Positions 1 to 8,856 are shown, counted from the stretch's first letter. The stretch: 64,000 bases of DNA from DAMBHY01 sp032068765 (GCA_032068765.1 DAMBHY010000011.1:10957-74956); one strand, 5' to 3'. The notes: generated from the sequence alone by a model not told the origin. A program made the numbers and translations.

Positions 1-83
1 ATCCTTGAGAGGAAAAATCACATTCTCCAATCAAGGACTTTTATATTAATTTTCACCCTCTCTTCTTAGGAGGAAAATATATT

Positions 84-644
84 TCAATATTGTTTTGCAA
101 ACTGAGCAGGACCAGTTTCGTACATATTGTTGCCGTAGCTGTCAATTGCTACAATGGCAGGAAATTCTTCCACTTCCAGTTTGCGGATAGCCTCAGTACC
201 CAAGTCATCAAAGGCGATTACCTCTGCTTTTTTCACACATTTTGCCATCAATGCCGCCGCTCCACCAATAGCTGCAAAATATACACCGATATGATTTTTC
301 ATAGCGTCAACCACTGCCTGGTTTCTCGCGCCTTTTCCAATCATCACTTTCAAACCTTCTTGAATAAGGGTTGGGGAATATGCGTCCATACGTCCACCTG
401 TTGTGGGTCCAACGGAACCGATGGGCTGACCAGGTTTTGCAGGACACGGACCGGCATAATACACCACCTGACCATTGAAATCAAAAGGCATGGCCTTGCC
501 TTCTGCAAGCATTTCGGTCAAACGTTTGTGAGCGGCATCGCGCGCTGTATATATTGTACCAGAGATATACACCATATCGCCGGCATGCAAAGACTTGATG
601 GTTTCGTCTGAAAACGGAGCTGTTAAAATTCTTTTTTCTGACAT
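84..644 (-). CDS. Fumarase/mesaconase-type hydro-lyase, beta subunit
   Basis: 186-residue beta (C-terminal) subunit of a class I, iron-sulfur, two-subunit fumarase-type hydro-lyase. The family signature is visible as the stretch GPTTGGRMD near residue 83, and the end of the protein has the usual IDSYGNN and GPAQF pattern. The frame stays open upstream to 695, but that would overlap the alpha gene by 31 bases; the ATG at 644 gives a standard N-terminus (MSEKRILTAPF) and a 19-base gap. It is the last gene of the methylaspartate operon, so the inferred substrate is mesaconate (hydration to citramalate) rather than fumarate. A plain fumarase or tartrate dehydratase role cannot be excluded from sequence alone. 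Confidence 0.88.
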   Translation of the reverse strand: MSEKRILTAPFSDETIKSLHAGDMVYISGTIYTARDAAHKRLTEMLAEGKAMPFDFNGQVVYYAGPCPAKPGQPIGSVGPTTGGRMDAYSPTLIQEGLKVMIGKGARNQAVVDAMKNHIGVYFAAIGGAAALMAKCVKKAEVIAFDDLGTEAIRKLEVEEFPAIVAIDSYGNNMYETGPAQFAKQY

Positions 645-663
645 ATCTTTTTTATTTAAATGA

Positions 664-1506
664 TTATAAACTTCCTTCGGCGTGACGAGTTGCATGGCAG
701 CCGATGTTTACGGCAACGGGCAATCCCGCGATATGCGTAGCATGTGTGATAATATTTACTGCCAAAGCGGTGTTGGTACCTCCAAAACCGGCAGGACCAA
801 TGCCCAAACCGTTCACTTCGTCCAGAATTTCTTTCTCGAGTTGTGCTAAATCTTCGCGTTCGTTGGTAGTTCCTACCGGACGAAGCAAAGCTTTCTTACT
901 CATATACGCTGCGCGTTCCATCGTTCCACCGATACCGATTCCCAAGATAATAGGCGGACAACTGCTTGCTCCCGCGTGAGAAACCACGTCCAAAACAAAC
1001 TTTTTGATGCCAGGAATTCCTTCGCTCGGTGTAAGCATTTTCAATCCGCTCTTGTTTTCACTTCCAAACCCTTTTGGAGCTACCGTGATATGAAATTCTT
1101 CCCCTCGAGTCAGTTCGATATGAATAATCGCAGGCGTGTTGTCTTTTGTATTTTCTCTGTTCAATGGGTCTTTCACTACCGATTTTCTCAAATACCCCTT
1201 TTCATAACCCTGACGAACACCCTGATTGATGGCATCTTCCAAAAATCCGCCTTCAATATGCACGTTTTGTCCCATCTGCACAAACACTACAGTCATTCCA
1301 GTGTCCTGGCAAATTGGACTTTTTTCGTTACGCGCAATATCCGCGTTATTAATCAAAGTTCCTATAATTTCTTTACCCAAAGTTGATTTCTCAGTAGCCA
1401 AAATACTTTTGAAACCTTTGTAAATATCATCTGTAATTACACAACATGCTTCGATACATAGTCTCTCAACAAGGTTGGTAATATCTTGTGCATTAACTGT
1501 TTTCAT
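664..1506 (-). CDS. Fumarase/mesaconase-type hydro-lyase, alpha subunit
   Basis: 280-residue alpha subunit of the same class I hydro-lyase. Three cysteines expected to hold the [4Fe-4S] cluster are in place: Cys66 (in CQDTG), Cys183 (in SSCPP) and Cys270 (in GCHATRHAE). Length and motif order match stand-alone alpha subunits. In Clostridium tetanomorphum-type glutamate fermentation, mesaconate hydratase is a two-subunit enzyme of this family, and the position downstream of methylaspartate ammonia-lyase supports that role. It begins one base after the end of the upstream P-loop gene, so the two are very probably co-transcribed. Oxygen sensitivity is expected for this family and fits an anaerobe. 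Confidence 0.9.
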   Translation of the reverse strand: MKTVNAQDITNLVERLCIEACCVITDDIYKGFKSILATEKSTLGKEIIGTLINNADIARNEKSPICQDTGMTVVFVQMGQNVHIEGGFLEDAINQGVRQGYEKGYLRKSVVKDPLNRENTKDNTPAIIHIELTRGEEFHITVAPKGFGSENKSGLKMLTPSEGIPGIKKFVLDVVSHAGASSCPPIILGIGIGGTMERAAYMSKKALLRPVGTTNEREDLAQLEKEILDEVNGLGIGPAGFGGTNTALAVNIITHATHIAGLPVAVNIGCHATRHAEGSL

Positions 1507-1507
1507 A

Positions 1508-2446
1508 TTAATAATTTCTCGTTAAAAAATATGTTGTATTTCTGTTATTCAAATTGTCTGTATTGTTATCTATCAACCCAATCAAACAATAACTATTGGT
1601 TTTGGGGTCTTTTATCATCTCTTTTACCAAAGAAAATTCCGTAATCTCTTTTGTATTTCTTACATGCAGTCTGGGTCCATCGCAGTCCACAATATATTCA
1701 CCCAGTTTTATGTGGTCTTCGTCATAATATGACACAGGCAGATGTTTATCGATAATTTTCTGAATCTTCGTTTCCAATTCTTGCAAATCAATATCCAGCG
1801 GTTTATAGAATTTAATAATAAAACCATTGCGAATATCCGAAAAGAAATATTTGTCTTGTGTTATTCCATAATCATTTTCCAGAATATACATGGTGACTTC
1901 TTCCGCCGTATGCGCCATCTTGCGATAACGGAGCGATTCGTGCACAATATCGTAGATACTTTGCGGCAGCGGACCAAAAAGACTCGGACGTGTAACAATA
2001 ATCTCCTCCCCAATCCCAACAATAATATCTGCATTGATTTGCAAAGCAGGATAAATAAGATTGAAGTGCTCGATGATCACCCTTCGTTTGTTTTCCAGCA
2101 AGTATTTGATAAAATCTGCAATCTCATACATCTGCATGAATGCCTGAAGGAAACGAATATCCATGTGAAATGATGCAGCTTCCTTCACTTCTAAAAAAGC
2201 GTCACGAGCTTGCATAATCTTGCGTGGATTGATGATGTCATCGTCGTTAGACAATTCAAGTCCGGGAAACATTCCTTTGATAAGGGAAGACTTTCCCGAG
2301 CCCGCATCGCCTATGATGCCAATAAGTTTGTCGCTGAATGAAAGGTGGCGGTGTGCAATCTGTTCTCCCAAAAACATTAAACGCTCCTTACCACGAGGAG
2401 CGAAATATTGGGAAGATACGTTGTATTCTTGAATAAGATTACGCAT
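1508..2446 (-). CDS. P-loop protein with AlaRS second-additional-domain-like C-terminus
   Basis: 312 residues from the ATG at 2446; the frame is open to a TTG at 2500, but that start would lie inside a terminator-like hairpin. A Walker A motif GDAGSGKS sits at residues 46-53 of a kinase-like N-terminal half. The C-terminal third resembles the second additional domain of alanyl-tRNA synthetase: HTAEE (His179) recalls HTATH, and CDGPRLHVRNTKEI (Cys255, His261) recalls the CGGTHVxNTGEI metal site. The second histidine of HTATH is replaced. Proteins named for this domain are known to accompany glutamate mutase genes, but I know of no assigned function. Its place between DUF4387 and the hydratase genes suggests a helper or regulatory role in the pathway. 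Confidence 0.7.
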   Translation of the reverse strand: MRNLIQEYNVSSQYFAPRGKERLMFLGEQIAHRHLSFSDKLIGIIGDAGSGKSSLIKGMFPGLELSNDDDIINPRKIMQARDAFLEVKEAASFHMDIRFLQAFMQMYEIADFIKYLLENKRRVIIEHFNLIYPALQINADIIVGIGEEIIVTRPSLFGPLPQSIYDIVHESLRYRKMAHTAEEVTMYILENDYGITQDKYFFSDIRNGFIIKFYKPLDIDLQELETKIQKIIDKHLPVSYYDEDHIKLGEYIVDCDGPRLHVRNTKEITEFSLVKEMIKDPKTNSYCLIGLIDNNTDNLNNRNTTYFLTRNY

Positions 2447-2460
2447 AACTTTTCTTGATG

Positions 2461-2509
2461 TATAAAAAATGCGTTTTCGGGAGTTTAGTTTATTTCCCAA
2501 AAACGCATT
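2461..2509 (-). terminator. Intrinsic terminator-like hairpin inside the methylaspartate operon
   Basis: Two 15-base arms (2468-2482 and 2495-2509) form a near-perfect stem. On the minus strand it is followed by a run of six T. It lies just after the DUF4387 stop and before the P-loop gene, so it may attenuate expression of the last three genes. Confidence 0.6.
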
Positions 2510-2522
2510 AAAGATTATTTAT

Positions 2523-2840
2523 TTACAGATTAAATTTGAACTTCATCAACGGAGCATGTTGTTGTGCGCCGTAAACGTCAGTTTCTCCCAAAGCACCCGA
2601 AGGTATTGGGCGAACAATCGTAATTTTAACAGCCTTAGCAGGGTCAAAATAAACCAAGCTCATGATGTCTGATTCGGGGATATTATACAAAGGAGCGAAA
2701 GTTTGAGGAGTAAAAATCTGTGCAGCTTTTACTTTTTCATAAAAATCAAACTCTTTAAATATCACGTCGAAAGTTAATTCGTAAGGACCTGAATTTTTGC
2801 TTCGGATTACAGAAGCTACGTCTATTAATTTATATTCCAT
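2523..2840 (-). CDS. DUF4387 family protein
   Basis: 105-residue acidic-to-neutral protein with no signal peptide or membrane segment. It matches my recollection of DUF4387: an N-terminal VIRSKNSGPYELTFD stretch and a C-terminal RPIPSGALGETDVYGAQQH stretch. DUF4387 proteins typically sit beside an AtuA-like (DUF1446) protein, either as separate genes or fused. That is the case here: the gene starts 17 bases after the AtuA-like stop. The biochemical role is unknown to me. The pairing suggests a small subunit or partner of the AtuA-like protein acting on a branched C5 acid or its CoA ester, which is inference only. Confidence 0.75.
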   Translation of the reverse strand: MEYKLIDVASVIRSKNSGPYELTFDVIFKEFDFYEKVKAAQIFTPQTFAPLYNIPESDIMSLVYFDPAKAVKITIVRPIPSGALGETDVYGAQQHAPLMKFKFNL

Positions 2841-2857
2841 AATTTATGTCCTCCTGA

Positions 2858-4234
2858 TTATTGTTTATTACCACGATTATAAGTTACATATTCTACGGGG
2901 AAAAGAGATGTAGGATCATCAACTTTCATCAAGTGGTAAAGATTGAATTCATACACTTCACCCATTTTGCAGTCTGATGGAGAGAATGGGAATGCCAGGT
3001 TTCCGGCAGTAGCGATTCGTCCTTCATAACCAAAGTGCAACATTGTACTTCTTGCAAATCCGCAGATTGTATTAGCTTTTTCCTGAGTGTCGGCAACTGC
3101 TTCGATAATGATAAGCAATTCGTTTGAGTTGGATTCTTCCACTCCGTCAAACATTGCCATCACACCATTCTTGCCATAGATTTTGAAGTCAAGGAAGAAG
3201 TCTTTAATACCATAAGTTTCGAAGTTGTTTATAACACGCTCACGAACACTTTCTTTTATTTCGTCAATCTTAGAAATCATGATTGGGTCTTTCACGCCAG
3301 CACAAGAGATGGTGCGATATCCCACTTTTTTAACACCTTCCAATTTTACGAAATATCCGTCAGTTGGAACAAATTTTGTTCCTGATACGCGAACTTTGTT
3401 GTCTTCAATCTGCTCAAATTTTGATTCGTGCATATTGATAGCACCTCCAGGTCCAGGCAATACGTAAGGATTCGTTTTTTCGTAAAGAGTGTGAGCTGCT
3501 ACTGACAAAGTTGTACATTTACGTATTGGATTAAGAGGTTCCAATACGAAATTGTCTTTGTGTAAGTAGCCAAACATACAGTCACTACCACTTCCGGGCA
3601 GTGCAGCGATTGCAGCACATTCAAGAATTTTACCCATGTGGATAGCAAGAGCTTTGTCAAAACCTTCTTTTATAGCAAGAGATGCAAATACTGATGGATC
3701 ATAAGAGCGTCCTGCTATAATTACATTTGCACCTTCATTCAAAGCTTTAATGAAAGGTTCTTCACCCATTTGAGCTACAATATGTACGCTTTCGTCAACA
3801 TCCTTTTCAGTGATTTCTTTTGCAGGAAACAAAGGAGATATTTTGCCTTGACGAACATTTTCTTTTATGAAGTCTTTCTCAAATTCTGATTGGATTACAG
3901 CCATTTTGAAAGACAACTGTCTTTCTTGAGCTATTTCTCTTACGATATCCAATACAAACTCAACGTGTGGACGTGCGCCACTACCGCCGGCTGTACCTAC
4001 AACTACAGGAATATTTGCTTCCAAACCTGCAGGAATCATAATTTCCAAATCTCTTTTTACAGAGTTGCGGTCTGTAAAAGAAATTCCAGCTCCCAAATAA
4101 TATGGTCCCGGGTCCGATGAACCTGCGTCAACCGCAATTACATGGGGATTTCTTTTCATCCCTTCTTGAAACGATTCAATAGGAAATCCATATCCAAGAA
4201 TCGCCGTTGGGGAAAGTACTCTCAATTCTTCCAT
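2858..4234 (-). CDS. Acyclic terpene utilization AtuA-like (DUF1446) protein
   Basis: 458-residue cytoplasmic protein. The N-terminus (GYGFP...VIAVDAGSSDPGPYYLGAG) and the GTAGGSGARPHVEF and GRSYDPSVFA stretches are typical of the AtuA/DUF1446 family. AtuA is required for acyclic terpene breakdown in Pseudomonas, but its exact reaction is not established. In glutamate mutase clusters a member of this family recurs next to DUF4387, as here. The gene lies between methylaspartate ammonia-lyase and DUF4387 in one operon, so it probably acts on or downstream of mesaconate or citramalate. The 82-base gap upstream contains a stable hairpin. Confidence 0.75.
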   Translation of the reverse strand: MEELRVLSPTAILGYGFPIESFQEGMKRNPHVIAVDAGSSDPGPYYLGAGISFTDRNSVKRDLEIMIPAGLEANIPVVVGTAGGSGARPHVEFVLDIVREIAQERQLSFKMAVIQSEFEKDFIKENVRQGKISPLFPAKEITEKDVDESVHIVAQMGEEPFIKALNEGANVIIAGRSYDPSVFASLAIKEGFDKALAIHMGKILECAAIAALPGSGSDCMFGYLHKDNFVLEPLNPIRKCTTLSVAAHTLYEKTNPYVLPGPGGAINMHESKFEQIEDNKVRVSGTKFVPTDGYFVKLEGVKKVGYRTISCAGVKDPIMISKIDEIKESVRERVINNFETYGIKDFFLDFKIYGKNGVMAMFDGVEESNSNELLIIIEAVADTQEKANTICGFARSTMLHFGYEGRIATAGNLAFPFSPSDCKMGEVYEFNLYHLMKVDDPTSLFPVEYVTYNRGNKQ

Positions 4235-4259
4235 AATAGAAATATTTTATTAATTAAAT

Positions 4260-4300
4260 GAGTTAGGGAAACAAGTCGTCGTAACTCATTTTCCTAACTC
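4260..4300 (-). promoter_or_regulatory. Intercistronic hairpin between mal and the AtuA-like gene
   Basis: Arms 4260-4271 and 4289-4300 pair over 12 positions with one G-U. On the minus strand it lies just after the mal stop and is followed by an A/T-rich stretch without a strong T run. It could stabilise the upstream message or weakly attenuate transcription. Confidence 0.45.
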
Positions 4301-4316
4301 TAATTTTTGTTTTAGA

Positions 4317-5561
4317 TTACAATACGTCTTTCAAATTTAATACACGTTGCATCTCATTGTATACAATCATGTAGCCTTCGTCTACACCCATACCTGGTTT
4401 TGCCAAATATTGGATTGGAGATGTTGCCATAGCAATGTGAGCACAGATTTCTGCAGAACGGTTTGTTTCGTTGCAAGTACCACCAAGATAAGCACCCATA
4501 TTGTGTTCTTTGCAATACAAAACAGCTTCGATAGCGTTGTTGATACCACCCAAGTCTGGAGTTTTGATTTGCGCCATATGACCTGCTTTTTCTTTAGAGA
4601 AATCTACGATATCTTCAAGTGTATTACACCATTCATCAGCAACGATTTCAGCATTGATGCCTTTTTGATCCATGATAGCTCTGATTTCTTTCAAAACTTT
4701 GATTTGAGCTTGTTTTTCGCCCATATCTACAGGACCTTCAATACGGATAGAGAATGGTTTTGCAATTTCTTCTAATTCACCGCAGTAGTTTGCAATTTTT
4801 TCAGCATCATTATCAAATACGATGCCAAGAGTACCATAAACGTCAATATGAATTGTTGGATGATAACCTTCATAAGGTTTCAATTTGATGATACGATTAC
4901 GCAACCATTCAACATATTCTTTTATTTTTTCACCCTTAAATCCAACTTTGGTTTCCACATGATTAAACAAAGCGTGAGGCAATACATCAGCGCCTTTCAT
5001 AATCATTTTGTCTGCATTCATATATCTGTCGTCACCAGATTGTGAGAAAATAGGGATGATAGTATCGGAAATTTTTGTTTTGTATTCGTCAGCAATTACC
5101 TGTGCCATTAATTTGCCTTTGCTTTTTGCAACTGCATCCAAGCAAGCTTGAGTAACACCGTAGCGAATAGCTGTGTGGTAGATTTTTCCTGTTGAAGGGC
5201 TTACAGCTTTGTCAACTAGGTCAGCCATTTCACGGAAAGTTGTAATATCTTTTCCTTCGTACAAAGGAGCAATTTCTTTCTCAATTACGGGAATGAAATT
5301 TTCTGCCAAAAATAAAGGATCACGTCCGCCGGCTCCAGAATATTGTACTGCAGCGCAGTCTCCATATGCGTAAGCTCCATTTTCAAGAATGAATACTACT
5401 GAGATTGCTTCACCAGCTTGTCTTACTGATGTAAATCCGGGAGTAACGGGTGTTCCTTCATAAAATGCACCGTCATTTTTAGCTCCTTGTTTGATTGCTT
5501 TTTGATCATCAAAGAAAAATCCTGTTTTTCCGGGAGCACAAATTACACGTTTAATTTTCAT
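4317..5561 (-). CDS. mal: Methylaspartate ammonia-lyase
   Basis: 414 residues, the usual length. It deaminates (2S,3S)-3-methylaspartate to mesaconate and belongs to the enolase superfamily. All key residues known from the Clostridium tetanomorphum enzyme are present with a constant offset of two: His196 (LPHALFNH), metal ligands Asp240 (HIDVYG), Glu275 (RIEGP) and Asp309 (VADEWCN), and the catalytic base Lys333 (QIKTPDLGG). It follows mutE by 22 bases and acts on the product of the mutase, so the order of genes follows the order of reactions. Identification is about as firm as sequence alone allows. Confidence 0.97.
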   Translation of the reverse strand: MKIKRVICAPGKTGFFFDDQKAIKQGAKNDGAFYEGTPVTPGFTSVRQAGEAISVVFILENGAYAYGDCAAVQYSGAGGRDPLFLAENFIPVIEKEIAPLYEGKDITTFREMADLVDKAVSPSTGKIYHTAIRYGVTQACLDAVAKSKGKLMAQVIADEYKTKISDTIIPIFSQSGDDRYMNADKMIMKGADVLPHALFNHVETKVGFKGEKIKEYVEWLRNRIIKLKPYEGYHPTIHIDVYGTLGIVFDNDAEKIANYCGELEEIAKPFSIRIEGPVDMGEKQAQIKVLKEIRAIMDQKGINAEIVADEWCNTLEDIVDFSKEKAGHMAQIKTPDLGGINNAIEAVLYCKEHNMGAYLGGTCNETNRSAEICAHIAMATSPIQYLAKPGMGVDEGYMIVYNEMQRVLNLKDVL

Positions 5562-5583
5562 TTGTATTTAAATTTTTAAGAAA

Positions 5584-7047
5584 TTAGTCATTAATTGTTC
5601 TTGGTCTGCCTACCAAGTTGCCTTTACCAATTGCGTAAACGTCATCAATTACCATTTGGAAACTTACAGGACGATTTTCTACGCGAGCTCTTTCTTCCAG
5701 TTTAGCTCTATGGAAATCAATAAGGTCTTGAGTAAATGGAAGATTACCTCTGTCTAAGAATCTTACGGCTCCATTGTTATCACGTGCCGGCATCACTTTA
5801 CCTGCATTATATTTACTAGGAGCAAATGGAATATCCAAAACGCCTGCCTCAAATGCAGCGATAGTTCCTATTGCATAATCGCCTTTACCAAGTTCTTCAA
5901 CTTTGCCAAGAATGCAATGCATTTCTTTTTCGATAATATCACTTTCCATCACTACCGCAGGAATTTCGCGGAAATCTTGGTCTTTCAACATCGAAATTAC
6001 TTGTTTCGTAGCGCGCAAACCGGCAGCATTAGCTTCCATTGTAGGAACCCCCATTGCTTCGTGCGGAGTTTTAACGATAACTTTAGTTGCTTTTGCCAAA
6101 GCAGCCGCAGCAGCACCCCAAGAAATCACACCAAAAGCTTTTGCTTCATCTTGAGGGAAACCTCCCATCCATTGGTGGAATACAGTAGTTACGCGTACAT
6201 CGTTGTAGCCGAATTTAACTAAATATTCTTTAGTAAGCTTGCTCAATGAGCGAAGCGCTGCAACGTCCTGAATCAGGTTACCACATTGACCATAACCAAC
6301 TGTAATATCTTTAACACCTTGCGCTGCTGCAAGTAGTGCTTCAATTACAGCTACTGAGTTTGATATACATGGAGGGATAAGCGTACCTGTCAATGGTCCG
6401 AATGGTTCACGATTGATAGAAACGCCTGCTTCTTCGTACAACCCAACCAAACGGTCGGTATATTGCCAGTAAGCGATTGTCTTTTCCAATGAATGGTTTT
6501 TTGAATATGGAATATTATAAGAAATACCACCACCTTCATAAGAAGTAAAACCTCCGGCAATTGAAATTTCAGTTAATAAACGTGCATCTGGAGTTCCGTG
6601 ACGAACTTGTACTGGATTTTTCAAAGCAGATGTAACAACACGGCAAATATCAACACCGTAGTTAACGATAGGAAATCCGTTAAGCATAGAACGATTTGTT
6701 TCACGGCTTTTTTCGATTCCTACTTCTGCTTCAGAATATCTGTTTAGACGAGTGTAACTATCTACAGTTGTAGGCAGTAAATCAGCTTCGCCTTCTTGTT
6801 CTAGATATTGCAAAAGTTTTATATGTTCTTGATACAAAGCTACACCTGCACGTGGTTGTATAAGTGTAACCCGATCCTCAACTGCTTTTGCCAGTTTTTC
6901 GCCAAATCTTTTTTCTTTGGCAATGGTTTTTTGGTATTCTACAGCTTCATCGAAGTTAACTCCCTTACCTGTAGGCCAATGATTTAGAATCTCTTCGCGT
7001 TGTGAGAAAAACTCATCATTTGTCAGTTTATTATTTTTGATTTCCAT
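5584..7047 (-). CDS. mutE: Glutamate mutase (methylaspartate mutase) epsilon subunit
   Basis: 487 residues, matching the catalytic E chain (GlmE/MutE) of adenosylcobalamin-dependent glutamate mutase, which interconverts L-glutamate and 3-methylaspartate. The beta/alpha-barrel landmarks are visible: RHGTPDARLL near residue 150, the glycine-rich stretch FTSYEGGGISYN near 170, and REPFGPLTGTLIPP near 225. It works with the small B12-binding chain encoded by mutS two genes upstream, and mutL lies between them, the standard S-L-E order. The gene is 13 bases downstream of mutL, so translation is probably coupled within the operon. Confidence 0.96.
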   Translation of the reverse strand: MEIKNNKLTNDEFFSQREEILNHWPTGKGVNFDEAVEYQKTIAKEKRFGEKLAKAVEDRVTLIQPRAGVALYQEHIKLLQYLEQEGEADLLPTTVDSYTRLNRYSEAEVGIEKSRETNRSMLNGFPIVNYGVDICRVVTSALKNPVQVRHGTPDARLLTEISIAGGFTSYEGGGISYNIPYSKNHSLEKTIAYWQYTDRLVGLYEEAGVSINREPFGPLTGTLIPPCISNSVAVIEALLAAAQGVKDITVGYGQCGNLIQDVAALRSLSKLTKEYLVKFGYNDVRVTTVFHQWMGGFPQDEAKAFGVISWGAAAAALAKATKVIVKTPHEAMGVPTMEANAAGLRATKQVISMLKDQDFREIPAVVMESDIIEKEMHCILGKVEELGKGDYAIGTIAAFEAGVLDIPFAPSKYNAGKVMPARDNNGAVRFLDRGNLPFTQDLIDFHRAKLEERARVENRPVSFQMVIDDVYAIGKGNLVGRPRTIND

Positions 7048-7060
7048 AAGATAGAAATAT

Positions 7061-8443
7061 TTATATGTGTGTAATTTCTTTTTTTAATATGCTTAAGGCC
7101 ATTTCAGGATTTATCCTACTAAAAAGTCCCATTGAAGCAAAAATGTATTTTTTATCTAATAAATATTGAGGTTTCTTAGGTTTGGCAATCATAGGATTAT
7201 CTCCTTTTGAGAGCTTTGCACCTTCGAGCATTTTTTCGGGATGTTTACCATTGATTATTGCTCCACCAATCCCCACCACGTACGGCACTTGAGTTAAATC
7301 TTTTCCTGTAAGAGTATATATTTCGCCCATCGGCATATATACCAGTTGATATTCTCCACAATGACGTTCAACAGCAATTTTGATAGCATACTTTGCCAAA
7401 ACTTCTTCAATGCTTTGTTCTTGTTCGTTTTGGGAAAGTGTGTCAGGATTTTCAACACAACGATTCACCCAACTTGATAAATGTTCCTTCTGTAATCCTA
7501 TTTCTTCAGCCACTCTTTCCAAATCTATTTCATCGCTCAGATGAGGCAAACTGTAACGCATTCCCAAATCACCTTCTACCGTTCTTTTATTATAAGGTTC
7601 TGGTAAACCTTTCACCATCACATTGTCAATAGCTGGTGCTCCTGAAGACATTGAATAAACATCCGTAGTAGCTCCACCCAAATCAACAGCGAGCAAATCT
7701 CCAATGCCTTCTTCGTTCTTGGTTCCTTTACTTAAAAGTTCACAACCCATAAGAACGGCAAGCGGAGTTGGAATAATTTCACCCGACGTTATTTCTTGAA
7801 CTTTAGTTAACCCTTTAGCTTCTATAATTCTCGAAATAAATAAATCTTTGATTTTTTGTTTGGCGGGTTCGATATTTACAACGTTAAAAAGAGGCATTAC
7901 ATTTTGTGTAATTACCCAGTTTTTATTAGATTTCGAAAATATTTCCTCCAACTCGCGAGAGGCACTTTTATTGCCTGCAGAGATAATAGAAAAGTTTCTA
8001 TCAATCTGGCAAAGCTTTTTTGCATTAGAAAGAATTACGTCTTTATTTCCGCCATCCGTACCACCACAAAGTAGTACTAAATCAGGATTAATTTCATAAA
8101 TCTCCTCTTCTTCTTCTTTAGAGATTTCGAAAGAATACGTTTTTACAACCTTTGCTCCTGCACTTGAAGCCGCCATTCTAGCAGCTTTGGCTGTAAGATC
8201 AGGCACAAGTCCTAACGCTACCATTTTCAAACCACCAGCCGCACTGCTACAACAAAGCAATTCATCATATTGAAAATCACCGATGTTATTTTTTAATTTT
8301 CGGAAAGCGTTATTAAACCCTTCCATTACGTCGGTTTCAATTGTTGTAAAAGCCGTAGAAGTTCCTACTACTTCACCTTTATCAGCATCAATAGCGGTTA
8401 GTTTTGTGTATGTACTGCCAAAGTCCGCAGTAAGGTATTTCAT
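7061..8443 (-). CDS. mutL: Glutamate mutase reactivase MutL (ASKHA-type ATPase)
   Basis: 460 residues. The N-terminus (ADFGSTYTKLTAID) is the phosphate-1 loop of actin/hexokinase-fold ATPases, and LLAVDLGGATTDVYS near residue 248 is the second nucleotide-binding loop. MutL/GlmL proteins are encoded between the S and E chains of glutamate mutase and are believed to exchange damaged cobalamin, like diol dehydratase reactivases. This is not the DNA mismatch repair MutL. Start and mutS stop share an ATGA overlap, indicating translational coupling. Confidence 0.93.
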   Translation of the reverse strand: MKYLTADFGSTYTKLTAIDADKGEVVGTSTAFTTIETDVMEGFNNAFRKLKNNIGDFQYDELLCCSSAAGGLKMVALGLVPDLTAKAARMAASSAGAKVVKTYSFEISKEEEEEIYEINPDLVLLCGGTDGGNKDVILSNAKKLCQIDRNFSIISAGNKSASRELEEIFSKSNKNWVITQNVMPLFNVVNIEPAKQKIKDLFISRIIEAKGLTKVQEITSGEIIPTPLAVLMGCELLSKGTKNEEGIGDLLAVDLGGATTDVYSMSSGAPAIDNVMVKGLPEPYNKRTVEGDLGMRYSLPHLSDEIDLERVAEEIGLQKEHLSSWVNRCVENPDTLSQNEQEQSIEEVLAKYAIKIAVERHCGEYQLVYMPMGEIYTLTGKDLTQVPYVVGIGGAIINGKHPEKMLEGAKLSKGDNPMIAKPKKPQYLLDKKYIFASMGLFSRINPEMALSILKKEITHI

Positions 8444-8856
8444 GCTGTTATTCCTAAAATTTCTTTAAGATCTCTGATTGTTGTTTCTATTGGTGTTCCG
8501 GGAGGATATACGCGGGTAAATCCCATTTTTTTAAAACGTTTTTCAACGTCTTCAAAATTTTGTTTACCAACTACCAGATTTCCGCCCGCTAATAATGGAA
8601 TATCCTTCAAACCAGCTTCATCGCATTTTTCACGTAATCCATTACAATCAATCTCTCCATGACCATAAAGTGAGGAAACCAAGATAACATCCGCGTTTGT
8701 TTCAAGTGCAGCTGCAATGTATTCTTCTTGTGCTACCATTACACCGAGATTTATCACATTAAATCCCGCTTCTTCCAAAGCATAAGTGATAATTTTATTT
8801 CCAACTGCATGTACATCAGCTCCTATCACTCCGGTTACAATTGTTTTTTTATCCAT
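8440..8856 (-). CDS. mutS: Glutamate mutase sigma (B12-binding) subunit
   Basis: 138 residues from the ATG at 8856. The cobalamin-binding signature DxHxxG is present as DVHAVG at residues 14-19, followed by the LGVMV and SSLYGHGE segments of the Rossmann-like fold. The chain delivers adenosylcobalamin to MutE. The frame is open to 8982, but those extra codons overlap the promoter at 8883-8912 and have no family counterpart, so the shorter start is chosen. It is the first gene of the operon. No cobalamin riboswitch was recognised in the short leader. Not related to the mismatch repair protein of the same symbol. Confidence 0.95.
   Translation of the reverse strand: MDKKTIVTGVIGADVHAVGNKIITYALEEAGFNVINLGVMVAQEEYIAAALETNADVILVSSLYGHGEIDCNGLREKCDEAGLKDIPLLAGGNLVVGKQNFEDVEKRFKKMGFTRVYPPGTPIETTIRDLKEILGITA

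Noticed and set aside
1..83. Terminator for the methylaspartate operon at the left edge
   Set aside because: Partial inverted repeats (CTTGA/TCAAG) are too weak and too interrupted to call; the operon may continue beyond the window.
90..611. 173-codon plus-strand frame opposite the hydratase beta gene
   Set aside because: It is the antisense shadow of a gene with clear family motifs; its residue composition (many Cys, His, Phe) is that of a shadow frame.
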